A stretch of 64,000 nucleotides of DNA from Planomicrobium sp. CPCC 101079 (GTDB lineage: Bacteria > Bacillota > Bacilli > Bacillales_A > Planococcaceae). The stretch spans positions 124,001 through 188,000 of the forward strand of contig NZ_VOHC01000029.1 in the NCBI RefSeq assembly GCF_007859275.1, read 5' to 3'. The notes beneath the pieces were generated by a model. That model saw only the letters and a program-made list of their open reading frames with translations, ran no database searches and had not been told where the DNA came from. Both the position numbers and the translations under genes were made by a program. Numbering within the stretch: position 1 is the stretch's first letter; every line of letters begins with the position of its first letter. Positions 1 to 6,740 of the stretch are shown here, piece by piece.

Positions 1-1
1 A

Positions 2-364
2 AGCTATATGCTATCTAAAGGAATCGAACGCTGGCTGGAGCCTATTACACCAAAGGAGGCTGCTCCTTACTTCCATCAATATTTAACAGAAAAAGATTAT
101 CGGTTAAAAATTGATTTTAGTGATGCTCAAGGAAAAAGACTCCATAACTATAATGAAAAGAAAATAGCGGATCTCATATCGAATATGCCGATGTCTAAGT
201 GGAGCGGCAGCGCGAAAGACGGGCTTGTTTTGTTTGAGAATGGAGTTTTTGCGTTCAAGCTTGAACCATCTCTAGATGAAAATAAAGTTTTGTATAATTG
301 GACGCGTGAAATTGCTGAGTACCGGTTACATTCCTATTTTGAAAGGAAAGGTAGCTCAAATTAA
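2..364 (+). CDS. C-terminal part of an unrecognised protein (runs off left edge)
   Basis: The reading frame is open from the first full codon of the window, so this is probably the last ~120 residues of a longer gene cut by the window edge; an internal ATG at 8 is the first possible start seen, without a visible ribosome site. The product is soluble and mixed-charge, with a C terminus rich in aromatic residues and arginine (EYRLHSYFERK). I do not recognise the family. A long-loop hairpin follows the stop and likely ends the transcript. Confidence 0.5.
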   Translation, partial: SYMLSKGIERWLEPITPKEAAPYFHQYLTEKDYRLKIDFSDAQGKRLHNYNEKKIADLISNMPMSKWSGSAKDGLVLFENGVFAFKLEPSLDENKVLYNWTREIAEYRLHSYFERKGSSN

Positions 365-378
365 TAATGGCCTTTAAA

Positions 379-445
379 AAGTCTCCATTAATGTAAGCTA
401 AGTGTTTTTAACTCTTATCTTAAGCATTAAAGGGGACTTCTTTAT
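379..445 (+). terminator. probable terminator of the left-edge gene
   Basis: AAGTCTCCATTAATG pairs with CATTAAAGGGGACTT (425-439) apart from one mismatch and one G-T pair. The loop is about 31 nt and a T-rich stretch follows. The long loop lowers confidence. Confidence 0.45.
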
Positions 446-611
446 TTGCTTTATTAAATTTAAGCGATATTTATATGTATTTTAAGTAAGAGGGGAAACA
501 ATATTGACTATTTTCTTTTTTATATGTAAAAAAATGAGAGAAAAGTATATATTAAAGGTAAAAAAAGGTTATAATCTAGGTGTTAGTAAAGCGTTTAGGA
601 GGACAAAGAAA

Positions 612-2078
612 ATGGAACAATGGATTGGTAAAAAGCCAACTTCGGATCAAAAATTATTAGTTACACTTCACAAAAAATTGTTGCAGCAAGCACAAAGCTA
701 TATTATTGCTGCTGATGACAAAGTATTAAAGGTAATCGAGGCAAATTTACCAAAAACAACTCAACAGAAAGTCACTGGAATTTTGGCTTTAACAAGAAAC
801 TCTATAATTTTCGTAACTGGCCACGAGCATTGGGACGATTCATATATGAATATTAGTCATATAGATGTAAGAGAGATCATGAAAAAAAAGGAAGACAAAG
901 AAATTAATGATCAGCGAATAGTGGTGAAATCCAATAATTCCAGAGTAATGCATTTCGATATTAAAAAGAACGAAGACACCCAAGAATTTATTGAAATATT
1001 AAAATTTAAATTTGAAAATCCTCGGCAAGAAGTATTAACTACTGTTACTCATGATTTTGATTATTTTTTACATGCCGACAAGCTTAAAGAATTGCAACGC
1101 AAAAATGTAAAAACAACTTTCATCTTGATGAAGCGTGATAACTTAGGGTTCTCCAAAAACGGAAGAAGATTATTGCAAGAAAGACATAAAGGCGCTGAAT
1201 TGATTGTAGAAGGGTATTTTAAAGAGAAGAAGAAAGTTAATGAATTTATTGTAGTAGATAAGAGTATATTTGTTTATGAATATGATGACAATGAACGAAA
1301 AGCTAAGTTAATTATTATGTGGCCATTTCTTTTCTTCACAAACGCTGTTGTCGATTATTTTGCTTTCAAAACGGAAATTACCACTGAAGAAGGAAAATTA
1401 GTGTTAAATGATTCGGGTAAGAAGTTTGCAGCGATATTAACCACTGCAGGTATCCCGTTGGCATTTAAGAAGAGAAAGCTATATCAAAAAACTCCAGGGT
1501 TCCGAAGTGGCAAGTGGTGGAAACGAACCATTGCTTCACTTGTTTATGCTTTTGTGTTGCTTATGATTCTTATAAATGTCTTTGGTGATGAACCGTCAAA
1601 AGTAGCTGCTGATGAAGAAATTAATACTTTATCTACATCTGAATCCAAAAAAGATCAGAATGATACTACAGCCGAAGAAAAGGCGGAAGCCGATCGTTTA
1701 GCTAAAGAAAAAGAAGAAAAGGCAGAAGCCGATCGTTTGGCTAAAGAAAAAGAGGAAAAGGCAGAAGCAGAGCGTTTAGCTAAAGAAAAAGAGGAAAAGG
1801 CAGAAGCAGAGCGTTTAGCTAAAGAAAAAGAAGAAAAGGCAGAAGCCGATCGTTTAGTTAAAGAAAAAGAAGAGAAAGCTGAAGCCGAGCGTTTAGCAGA
1901 GGAGCAGCGTCAAGAAGAAGAAGCTGCTCGTTTAGCTGAAGAAAAGCAAAATGCTAACGTTTTTTATAAAAACTGCACTGCAGTTCGAGCAGCAGGGGCT
2001 GCTCCAATTCATACTGGAGATCCGGGTTATTCTAGAAAATTGGACCGCGATGGTGATGGTGTTGCTTGCGAAAGTTAA
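612..2078 (+). CDS. PH-like domain / membrane / charged repeat / Excalibur protein
   Basis: I chose the ATG at 612 because AGGAGGA (597-603) sits 8 nt before it; an in-frame ATG-like start at 504 has no comparable site. The 488-residue product has an N-terminal half resembling bacterial PH domains (a run with GILALTRNSIIFV). A single membrane segment follows (about residues 303-323, IASLVYAFVLLMILINVF). Next come six near-identical 13-residue units (KAEADRLAKEKEE type, highly charged, likely helical), and last an Excalibur domain (FYKNC...DRDGDGVACE, last ~38 residues), a predicted extracellular calcium-binding fold. Inferred topology: PH side in the cytoplasm, a long charged stalk, Excalibur domain outside. 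The gene stands alone with its own terminator. Confidence 0.8.
   Translation: MEQWIGKKPTSDQKLLVTLHKKLLQQAQSYIIAADDKVLKVIEANLPKTTQQKVTGILALTRNSIIFVTGHEHWDDSYMNISHIDVREIMKKKEDKEINDQRIVVKSNNSRVMHFDIKKNEDTQEFIEILKFKFENPRQEVLTTVTHDFDYFLHADKLKELQRKNVKTTFILMKRDNLGFSKNGRRLLQERHKGAELIVEGYFKEKKKVNEFIVVDKSIFVYEYDDNERKAKLIIMWPFLFFTNAVVDYFAFKTEITTEEGKLVLNDSGKKFAAILTTAGIPLAFKKRKLYQKTPGFRSGKWWKRTIASLVYAFVLLMILINVFGDEPSKVAADEEINTLSTSESKKDQNDTTAEEKAEADRLAKEKEEKAEADRLAKEKEEKAEAERLAKEKEEKAEAERLAKEKEEKAEADRLVKEKEEKAEAERLAEEQRQEEEAARLAEEKQNANVFYKNCTAVRAAGAAPIHTGDPGYSRKLDRDGDGVACES
1671..1910 (+). repeat. 39-bp coding tandem repeat, about six units
   Basis: Six units of 39 bp encode the charged linker of the preceding protein. 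Units differ mainly at third positions and at GAT/GAG (D/E) codons. Being in-frame and tandem, copy number can change by slippage without breaking the gene. Confidence 0.85.
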
Positions 2079-2088
2079 TGATTTTTAT

Positions 2089-2114
2089 GGATTGTCTTAC
2101 AGACAATCCTTTTT
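2089..2114 (+). terminator. intrinsic terminator
   Basis: Perfect 9-bp stem GGATTGTCT / AGACAATCC with a 3-nt loop, then a run of T, starting 10 nt after the stop of the PH/Excalibur gene. Confidence 0.85.
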
Positions 2115-2140
2115 TGATTTCTAGTTCTGTACTTAAAATT

Positions 2141-2165
2141 GGAACTTCCATCCAATCCATACGTA
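2141..2165 (+). promoter_or_regulatory. conserved leader box before DUF4181 copy 1
   Basis: Partner of the box at 11242-11266 (21 of 25 bases identical, begins GGAACTTCCATCCAATCC). It lies 33 bp before the DUF4181 copy 1 start. Confidence 0.4.
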
Positions 2166-2197
2166 AAAAGAATATAAAGCTGAAAGTAGGAAGCACA

Positions 2198-2557
2198 ATG
2201 CAATCTATAATTCTCATAGCCGCTATCTTTTTACTGTTTTTTATTTTAGATAAATTTCTAAGAAAATGGTTCAACGCTGAGAAAGTAGAATTTACAGACT
2301 CTCCGGCCAAAGAAATGAACCGATGGGGAGAAAGGATTATTTTTATTATTGCGTTGTGCTGTCTTCCTTTTGTGGTGATGAGCGAGGCTCCTTCTTGGCT
2401 TATGTGGTTTCTTATTGGGAGCATCGTTGTGCAGAATTGCTTCCAGGCGTATATGCAGTGGAAATACGCAAGGGAAGCCCGTGAGCATTTGGTGACGCTG
2501 TCTCTTATCCCGGTGGGAGCATTAGCAATGCTCGCCTTTGCTTTTCTTATTTGGTGA
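2198..2557 (+). CDS. DUF4181-type small membrane protein, copy 1
   Basis: The start at 2198 (MQSIILIAAIF) has a GTAGGAAG-like ribosome site and aligns with the starts of two paralogues in this window; the open frame to 2066 is only an upstream extension. The 119-residue product has a first membrane helix, a conserved loop (FLRKWFNAEKVEF..SPAKEMNRWGERI), then three more hydrophobic segments. This matches the DUF4181 family as I remember it, small Bacillales membrane proteins of unknown function. Copy 2 follows 66 nt downstream, so the two are probably cotranscribed. Confidence 0.75.
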   Translation: MQSIILIAAIFLLFFILDKFLRKWFNAEKVEFTDSPAKEMNRWGERIIFIIALCCLPFVVMSEAPSWLMWFLIGSIVVQNCFQAYMQWKYAREAREHLVTLSLIPVGALAMLAFAFLIW

Positions 2558-2623
2558 TAGTAGAAAAAGTTGTTATGAAGTACAAGAAGTAAGACGATAT
2601 TGATAAACACTGGAGGAAATCCG

Positions 2624-2983
2624 ATGGAAATAGTCATTATACTCATCCTGCTCGCTATAGGGCTTTTCATCTTTGAAAAACTCATGCGAAAATGGCTGAA
2701 TATCGAAAAAGTGGAACTGTCGGAAACTCCTGCGAAAAGCATCGACCGATGGGGCAGGGGGATTATTCTGGTGCTCGCGCTATGTACCATCCCTTTCAGC
2801 GCGGGCTCCGAGGAGATGGAGCGGCTGCTTTGGTTTTTTGTTGTCTATCTTTTGGCTGTAAATCTTTTTCAGGCTTATCTGCAATGGAAGTACATAGAAG
2901 GATCGAAAGAGTACGTAGTGACACTTATTGCCTTGCCAATTGGGATAGCGGCTTTTCTTTCGATCATTTTTATTTATTACTGA
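2624..2983 (+). CDS. DUF4181-type small membrane protein, copy 2
   Basis: GGAGG (2612-2616) lies 7 nt before this ATG, which decides the start. The 119-residue product has four hydrophobic segments and the family loop FEKLMRKWLNIEKVELSETPAK followed by IDRWGRGIIL. It is closer to the third copy at 11300 than to its tandem neighbour (shared VELSETPAK and RWGRGII). The tandem arrangement suggests local duplication; function is unknown. Confidence 0.8.
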   Translation: MEIVIILILLAIGLFIFEKLMRKWLNIEKVELSETPAKSIDRWGRGIILVLALCTIPFSAGSEEMERLLWFFVVYLLAVNLFQAYLQWKYIEGSKEYVVTLIALPIGIAAFLSIIFIYY

Positions 2984-3100
2984 ACAAAGCAAAACCTGAA
3001 AAAAGTATCCTTCCCCGTTTATTTTCTCTATCTACTAGGTAATCCCAGAGAACCGCTAACGAACGATTCTCTAGGGTTAATTTAGAGAGAGGTGAAAAGA

Positions 3101-3544
3101 ATGGAGAAAGAGATTTACATCAAAAAAGTGGCGCATGACACGCAAGGCGAGCTTTACCAGTTCCTTTACTTGAATCCAGAAACGGGGCAGGAAGAGGCGG
3201 TAGACCCTTTCGAAACCGGATTGTTCCAGGAAGTGACGGCGCCGGAACCGGAACTGCTGGAAATCCGCTCGAAGCGGGGGGCGGACGCAAAAGGCTATTA
3301 CCGGGGCGAGAAGTTTGTCGTAATGAGAGCGTCGAAGTTTGCGGCTTCGACTTCGCCGAAATGCCCGAAAAGGTACGTGAAGCTGCGCGAGCACCTGCTG
3401 CTCGAAGGCTTGCTTGTTCCGCTCGGGGCTCAGCTCCTTGTCATGCAGGACATCGAGTTCGAGTCGCCGATGGCAGCGATGGGTTCGGCGATCGGCGGCT
3501 GGGTGAGGGGGCCGCATGACTGGAAAGAAGTGAAGAAAAAATAA
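3101..3544 (+). CDS. DUF4357 domain-containing protein
   Basis: GAGAGGTG lies just before this ATG; an in-frame GTG at 3092 falls inside the ribosome site and is unlikely. The 147-residue soluble protein ends with a block (ASKFAASTSPKCPKRYVKLRE) that I associate with DUF4357, a small domain often found at the C terminus of nucleases and restriction proteins, here alone after ~70 residues. No membrane segment or catalytic motif is evident. A decayed second copy lies at 6322-6515, with the catabolic remnant in between. GC is higher than in its neighbours. Confidence 0.65.
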   Translation: MEKEIYIKKVAHDTQGELYQFLYLNPETGQEEAVDPFETGLFQEVTAPEPELLEIRSKRGADAKGYYRGEKFVVMRASKFAASTSPKCPKRYVKLREHLLLEGLLVPLGAQLLVMQDIEFESPMAAMGSAIGGWVRGPHDWKEVKKK

Positions 3545-3577
3545 GGTCGAACTAAAGAGAGAGCGCTTTTTTAAGCT

Positions 3578-3625
3578 GCACCTCCATTGTTAATGCCACC
3601 TAACAATGGAGGTGCGGCTTTTCCT
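3578..3625 (+). terminator. strong hairpin terminator
   Basis: Perfect 15-bp stem GCACCTCCATTGTTA (3578-3592) with TAACAATGGAGGTGC (3601-3615), 8-nt loop, then GGCTTTTCC. It ends the DUF4357 unit. The T tract is short but the stem is strong. Confidence 0.7.
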
Positions 3626-3691
3626 ATGGAAAAAATCAATATTAAAGGTGGAATGCAAAAGTCACTTCCCAGATTCAAAAGCCAGCGAATT

Positions 3692-4372
3692 TTAACCGGG
3701 GTAAATTCGATCACCGCTTACCGCTAGAAGTCGTTCTCTGCTTCCGTTCAAATGAGCATCAACAGCTTCTAGTGCTCTATAAAGATCTCTTGTTTTTAAT
3801 GCTTCAATAATTTCAAAATGTTCACCGACTGCTTCGGTTTTATCTACAGAACCTCTACTATGATAAAAACGGGCGATATGAAGATGGCTGTAAAGCCGTG
3901 TGTAAGCCTCAAAAAGTATGGGGTTACCACCTGCTTCCATTATCTTGCTGTGAAATTTTTCGTCGGTTTGAACAAACTCCAGAATTTTGAAGTATGATTC
4001 TTCCGTATTTATCGAAGACATAGCGTTTGTAATTTCAATCAATTCCCTGTATATCCCCGCATTATTATTGCGAATAATTGCTGTAACAGCATTTCCTTCG
4101 AACAAAATCCTGGCCTGGGAAAGGTCCTTCATCTCAGTTTCCGTCAAGATATCGCTGACACGATATCCTTTATTTCTTTCAAGCACAACCAATTTTTCTG
4201 AATTCAATCTGGAAAGTGCTTCTCTTAACGGAATAGTGCTTACGTTAAGTTTTAAGGCTAACTTGCTTATATTGATTTTTTCCCCAGGCTCCAATTTCCA
4301 GCCGAAAATCATTTCTTTTAAAATCCTGTAAACATGCGTGGTGGATTCTTGATCACTTTCTTTGCGTAACAT
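3692..4372 (-). CDS. GntR-family regulator with FCD-type ligand domain
   Basis: A 226-residue regulator of the FadR/FCD branch. Winged helix-turn-helix in the first ~75 residues (EMIFGWKLEPGEKINISKLA, then ALKLNVSTIPLREALSRL), followed by an all-helical ligand domain with family-typical histidines (DEKFHSKIMEAGGN, SHLHIARFYH, EHFEIIEAL). I chose the second ATG (GAAAGGA 8 nt upstream) over the ATG at 4381, which overlaps the ribosome site. It is divergent from the aldehyde dehydrogenase remnant, decarboxylase-like and dehydrogenase genes, so it probably controls them in response to a carboxylic acid intermediate. Ligand unknown. Confidence 0.85.
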   Translation of the reverse strand: MLRKESDQESTTHVYRILKEMIFGWKLEPGEKINISKLALKLNVSTIPLREALSRLNSEKLVVLERNKGYRVSDILTETEMKDLSQARILFEGNAVTAIIRNNNAGIYRELIEITNAMSSINTEESYFKILEFVQTDEKFHSKIMEAGGNPILFEAYTRLYSHLHIARFYHSRGSVDKTEAVGEHFEIIEALKTRDLYRALEAVDAHLNGSRERLLAVSGDRIYPG

Positions 4373-4419
4373 ACAAGTCATCCTTTCTGAAAAGAGAGCA
4401 AATCAAATAACAGAGGAAA

Positions 4420-4433
4420 ATAATATATTATTT
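4420..4433. promoter_or_regulatory. candidate GntR operator, gntR side
   Basis: ATAATATATTATTT contains a 12-bp palindrome and lies 48 bp before the gntR start. The same 14-mer recurs at 4681-4694, 43 bp before the divergent coding unit. Two identical palindromes near two divergent starts suggest operators of this regulator; AT-richness means chance cannot be excluded. Confidence 0.45.
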
Positions 4434-4462
4434 TTTGAGAAGATAAGAAGATTATATATAAA

Positions 4463-4474
4463 AACCAGCTGGTT
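4463..4474. promoter_or_regulatory. 12-bp palindrome AACCAGCTGGTT
   Basis: Perfect palindrome in the divergent intergenic region between gntR and the aldehyde dehydrogenase remnant. It is a second possible regulator site; no promoter elements could be tied to it. Confidence 0.3.
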
Positions 4475-4680
4475 ATGAACCAAGTAACGCAAAAATATTA
4501 ATCTAATTTCATAAATTATCGGTGGATATTTGGTTTTTGGATCTTCATGAAATAACAAAATGATATTAAATTTCCAGATAAAGATTCCATCTCAGTCTTT
4601 TTAATTTTTTCTTTGTTTTAATTTGGTATTTTGAAAATTATCCTTCAGTGGAGTAATTTGAAAATTTAAAAATTAAATTG

Positions 4681-4694
4681 ATAATATATTATTT
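4681..4694. promoter_or_regulatory. candidate GntR operator, catabolic side
   Basis: Second exact copy of ATAATATATTATTT, 43 bp before the ATG of the aldehyde dehydrogenase remnant, mirroring the copy at 4420-4433. Confidence 0.45.
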
Positions 4695-4736
4695 CTATGA
4701 TACCTTTTTATGGAGATTAAAAAAGCAGGGGAATTG

Positions 4737-4903
4737 ATGAAGGTATATAGGCATTTTATCGATGGAAAATGGATAATACTGTCCGAAAATCTGCAAGGGT
4801 CGTCGGAGCAATAACCCCCTTCAATTTCCCCTTGAATCTGACTGTACATAAGACAGCTCCGGCATTGGCAGCTGGAAACACCGTTGTTTTTCATCAGAAG
4901 TAA
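4737..4903 (+). pseudogene. aldehyde dehydrogenase remnant (two fragments)
   Basis: From the ATG at 4737 the frame gives [12 protein letters not shown], the typical N terminus of an aldehyde dehydrogenase, and stops soon after. A different frame from about 4795 gives [14 protein letters not shown] then [12 protein letters not shown], the well-known segment that lies roughly 130-170 residues into an intact enzyme, and it ends at TAA 4901-4903. The catalytic Cys and Glu regions are absent. So an original gene of about 1.4 kb has lost most of its length and its frame. It was probably the first gene of the GntR-controlled operon. Confidence 0.8.
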
Positions 4904-4971
4904 CTTCCCTTGCAGCCAGGAAGGAAGTTAATTTTTCAGCTAAAGACAACGAATACAGAGGAGGAAAAGTA

Positions 4972-5361
4972 ATGAGCAAGTTCGAAGAAGGGTTAAAAAT
5001 ACGCAAAGAAGTTTTAGGGGAAGAACAAGTAGAGAAAGCATTCAGCACAATGACTAGTTTTAATGAGGACATGCAAAAATTGGTGACAGAATATTGTTGG
5101 GGGGAAGTCTGGACCCGAGAAGGATTGGATAGAAAACAAAGAAGTTTAATAAACCTCGGAATACTTACTGCGTTGAATAGAGCGCATGAATTCAAACTGC
5201 ATGTGAACGGAGCGATAAGAAACGGCTGTACAGAGGAAGAAATCAAGGAAGTGATTATGCAAACTGCGATTTATTGTGGAGTCCCGGCAGCGATGGAAAG
5301 TTTCCGGAATGCTATGGAGGTTTTGGACGAACATAAAAAGAAACAAAGAGAACAGAATTGA
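4972..5361 (+). CDS. carboxymuconolactone decarboxylase family protein
   Basis: AGAGGAGGAAAAGTA precedes the ATG. The 129-residue helical protein has the family core: RSLINLGILTALNRAHEF, then the HVNGAIRNGCTEEEIKEV stretch and QTAIYCGVPAAMESF. Length equals 4-carboxymuconolactone decarboxylase (PcaC), but no other protocatechuate pathway gene is here, so substrate is uncertain. It sits just after the aldehyde dehydrogenase remnant and its stop abuts the next gene, so all three formed one operon. Role inferred: a step in degrading an aromatic or branched carboxylic acid. Confidence 0.8.
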   Translation: MSKFEEGLKIRKEVLGEEQVEKAFSTMTSFNEDMQKLVTEYCWGEVWTREGLDRKQRSLINLGILTALNRAHEFKLHVNGAIRNGCTEEEIKEVIMQTAIYCGVPAAMESFRNAMEVLDEHKKKQREQN

Positions 5362-5387
5362 AATTTCCAGAACCGGGAGGGATTTAT

Positions 5388-6320
5388 ATGTCGGCTAATC
5401 TAGTTGGCTTTATCGGTTTAGGCAATATGGGTTATCACATGGCGAAAAATATTGCTCAAAGTGGCCGCGCTATCGTTGTATATGATGTAAGAACAGAAGC
5501 GGCAGAAGCCTTGTCTGATACTGAGAATGTTGTTGTGGCAAAGTCGGTTAAAGAGGTGGCGGACCGGGCCGAGACTGTTTTAGTAAGTCTTCCGAATGCT
5601 GAAATCATTGAAAATGTAGCCATTGGGGAAAACGGCTTAATCTCAGGTGCTGCAATAAAAACTTATATTGATTTATCAACTTCAGGAGAGAAAGCTGTTC
5701 AAAAAATCAGCGAAAAGCTGGCTGAAAGAGGAATATCCAGTTTAGATGCTCCGGTAAGCGGAGGTCCTCCGGGAGCAAAGGAAGGCAAACTGACTATAAT
5801 GGTGGCCGGAGATAAAGATCTGTTTGATGCGAAATCTGATTTGTTGAATGCGCTAGGCAAAAAGATTTTTTACGTCAGCGATTCTGTGGGGAAAGCACAA
5901 ATTATGAAAGTTATCAATAATCTATTGTCCTCGGCTGCTATGGCTATTTCTTCAGAAGCCGTCGTTTTAGGAGTGAAGGCAGGGTTGGATCCTAATCTGA
6001 TGATCGATGTTCTGAATGCAAGCTCTGGAAGAAATAGCGCTACAGAAGATAAATTCAAAAAGTCGATAATCAGCCGGAAGTTTGACTGGGGTTTTTTAAG
6101 CGAATTAGCATATAAAGATATGAAACTATGTATGGAAGTTTCAGAGGAATATGAAGTGCCTATGTATCTTGGAACCAATATTACTCATTTTTGGCGATAT
6201 GCAATAACCCAGGGCGCTGGAAAAGAAGATTTTACCGCAATCATCAAATACTTTGAGGATTGGGCAGGAATTCAAGTAGGGGAATCATTGAAGCATGAAG
6301 CGGATGCCAAAGGACATTAA
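5388..6320 (+). CDS. 3-hydroxyisobutyrate dehydrogenase-family oxidoreductase
   Basis: GGGAGGG 6 nt upstream supports ATG 5388 (310 aa) rather than the open frame from 5358. Residues 4-18 carry the NAD(P)-binding motif GFIGLGNMG; the substrate motif is DAPVSGGPPGAKEGKL, and the catalytic lysine lies in QIMKVINNLL. This is the beta-hydroxyacid dehydrogenase family (HIBADH, tartronate semialdehyde reductase, GLYR1-like); the family oxidises 3-hydroxy acids or reduces semialdehydes. It is the last gene of the GntR-controlled unit, whose aldehyde dehydrogenase partner has decayed, so the pathway is probably incomplete here. Confidence 0.85.
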   Translation: MSANLVGFIGLGNMGYHMAKNIAQSGRAIVVYDVRTEAAEALSDTENVVVAKSVKEVADRAETVLVSLPNAEIIENVAIGENGLISGAAIKTYIDLSTSGEKAVQKISEKLAERGISSLDAPVSGGPPGAKEGKLTIMVAGDKDLFDAKSDLLNALGKKIFYVSDSVGKAQIMKVINNLLSSAAMAISSEAVVLGVKAGLDPNLMIDVLNASSGRNSATEDKFKKSIISRKFDWGFLSELAYKDMKLCMEVSEEYEVPMYLGTNITHFWRYAITQGAGKEDFTAIIKYFEDWAGIQVGESLKHEADAKGH

Positions 6321-6321
6321 C

Positions 6322-6515
6322 GAAGAGATAAGTTTGCGGCTTCGGCCTCCTCGAAATGCCCGAACAAGTACGTGAAGCTTAGGTAGCATCTGCTGCTCGA
6401 AGGGCTGCTCGTTCCGCAGGACATCGAGTTCGAATCGCCGAGGGCAGCGATGGGTGCGGCGATCGGTGGCTGGATGCGGGAGTCGCGTGACTGAAAAAGA
6501 GTGAAGAAGGAATAG
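6322..6515 (+). pseudogene. decayed, truncated copy of the DUF4357 gene
   Basis: From about 6330 the DNA closely follows the 3' half of the intact gene at 3101-3544: KFAAS.SSKCPNKYVKL, then a TAG in place of an internal codon, then HLLLEGLLVP, a deletion of about eight codons, and DIEFESPRAAMG...AIGGW. The 5' half is missing and the fragment starts right after the dehydrogenase stop. It is a direct-repeat partner of the intact gene across ~2.8 kb. Confidence 0.85.
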
Positions 6516-6542
6516 AAAGAAGTTCAGATTTGCTTTTTGGCA

Positions 6543-6570
6543 GAGTGTCTCGTGTAGAGGCACTCTTTTT
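6543..6570 (+). terminator. intrinsic terminator
   Basis: AGAGTGTCTC pairs with GAGGCACTCT through one T-G pair, with a short loop and TTTTT tail. It ends the catabolic unit and DUF4357 remnant. Confidence 0.75.
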
Positions 6571-6740
6571 ATGCGTCCTCATAGCTGCAGTGCAGTAACT
6601 TGGGCCGTTTCCATGCTTTGGCGTATAAAGGAATCTATTATATGATTTGTAAAAATAATCAAAAAAATATACAATTGAATCACATCTTGGTGTAACTTTA
6701 CGCTCTGCCTAATATTTATATGAGAGAAGGGAGTAAGGTA

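Noticed and set aside
1671-1910. Regular 39-bp repeats that could suggest a CRISPR or VNTR
   Set aside because: They are in frame inside one gene, contiguous with no spacers, and encode a charged linker; not a CRISPR array.
2032-2790. Long minus-strand frame of 252 codons
   Set aside because: It overlaps two DUF4181 genes with good ribosome sites and family similarity; the reverse translation is low-complexity and unlike a protein family.
3047-3075. Possible terminator before the DUF4357 gene (AGAGAA ... TTCTCT)
   Set aside because: Short imperfect stem and no T run; not strong enough to list.
4972-5361. Assigning pcaC and a protocatechuate pathway
   Set aside because: No other beta-ketoadipate gene is present and the family is broad.
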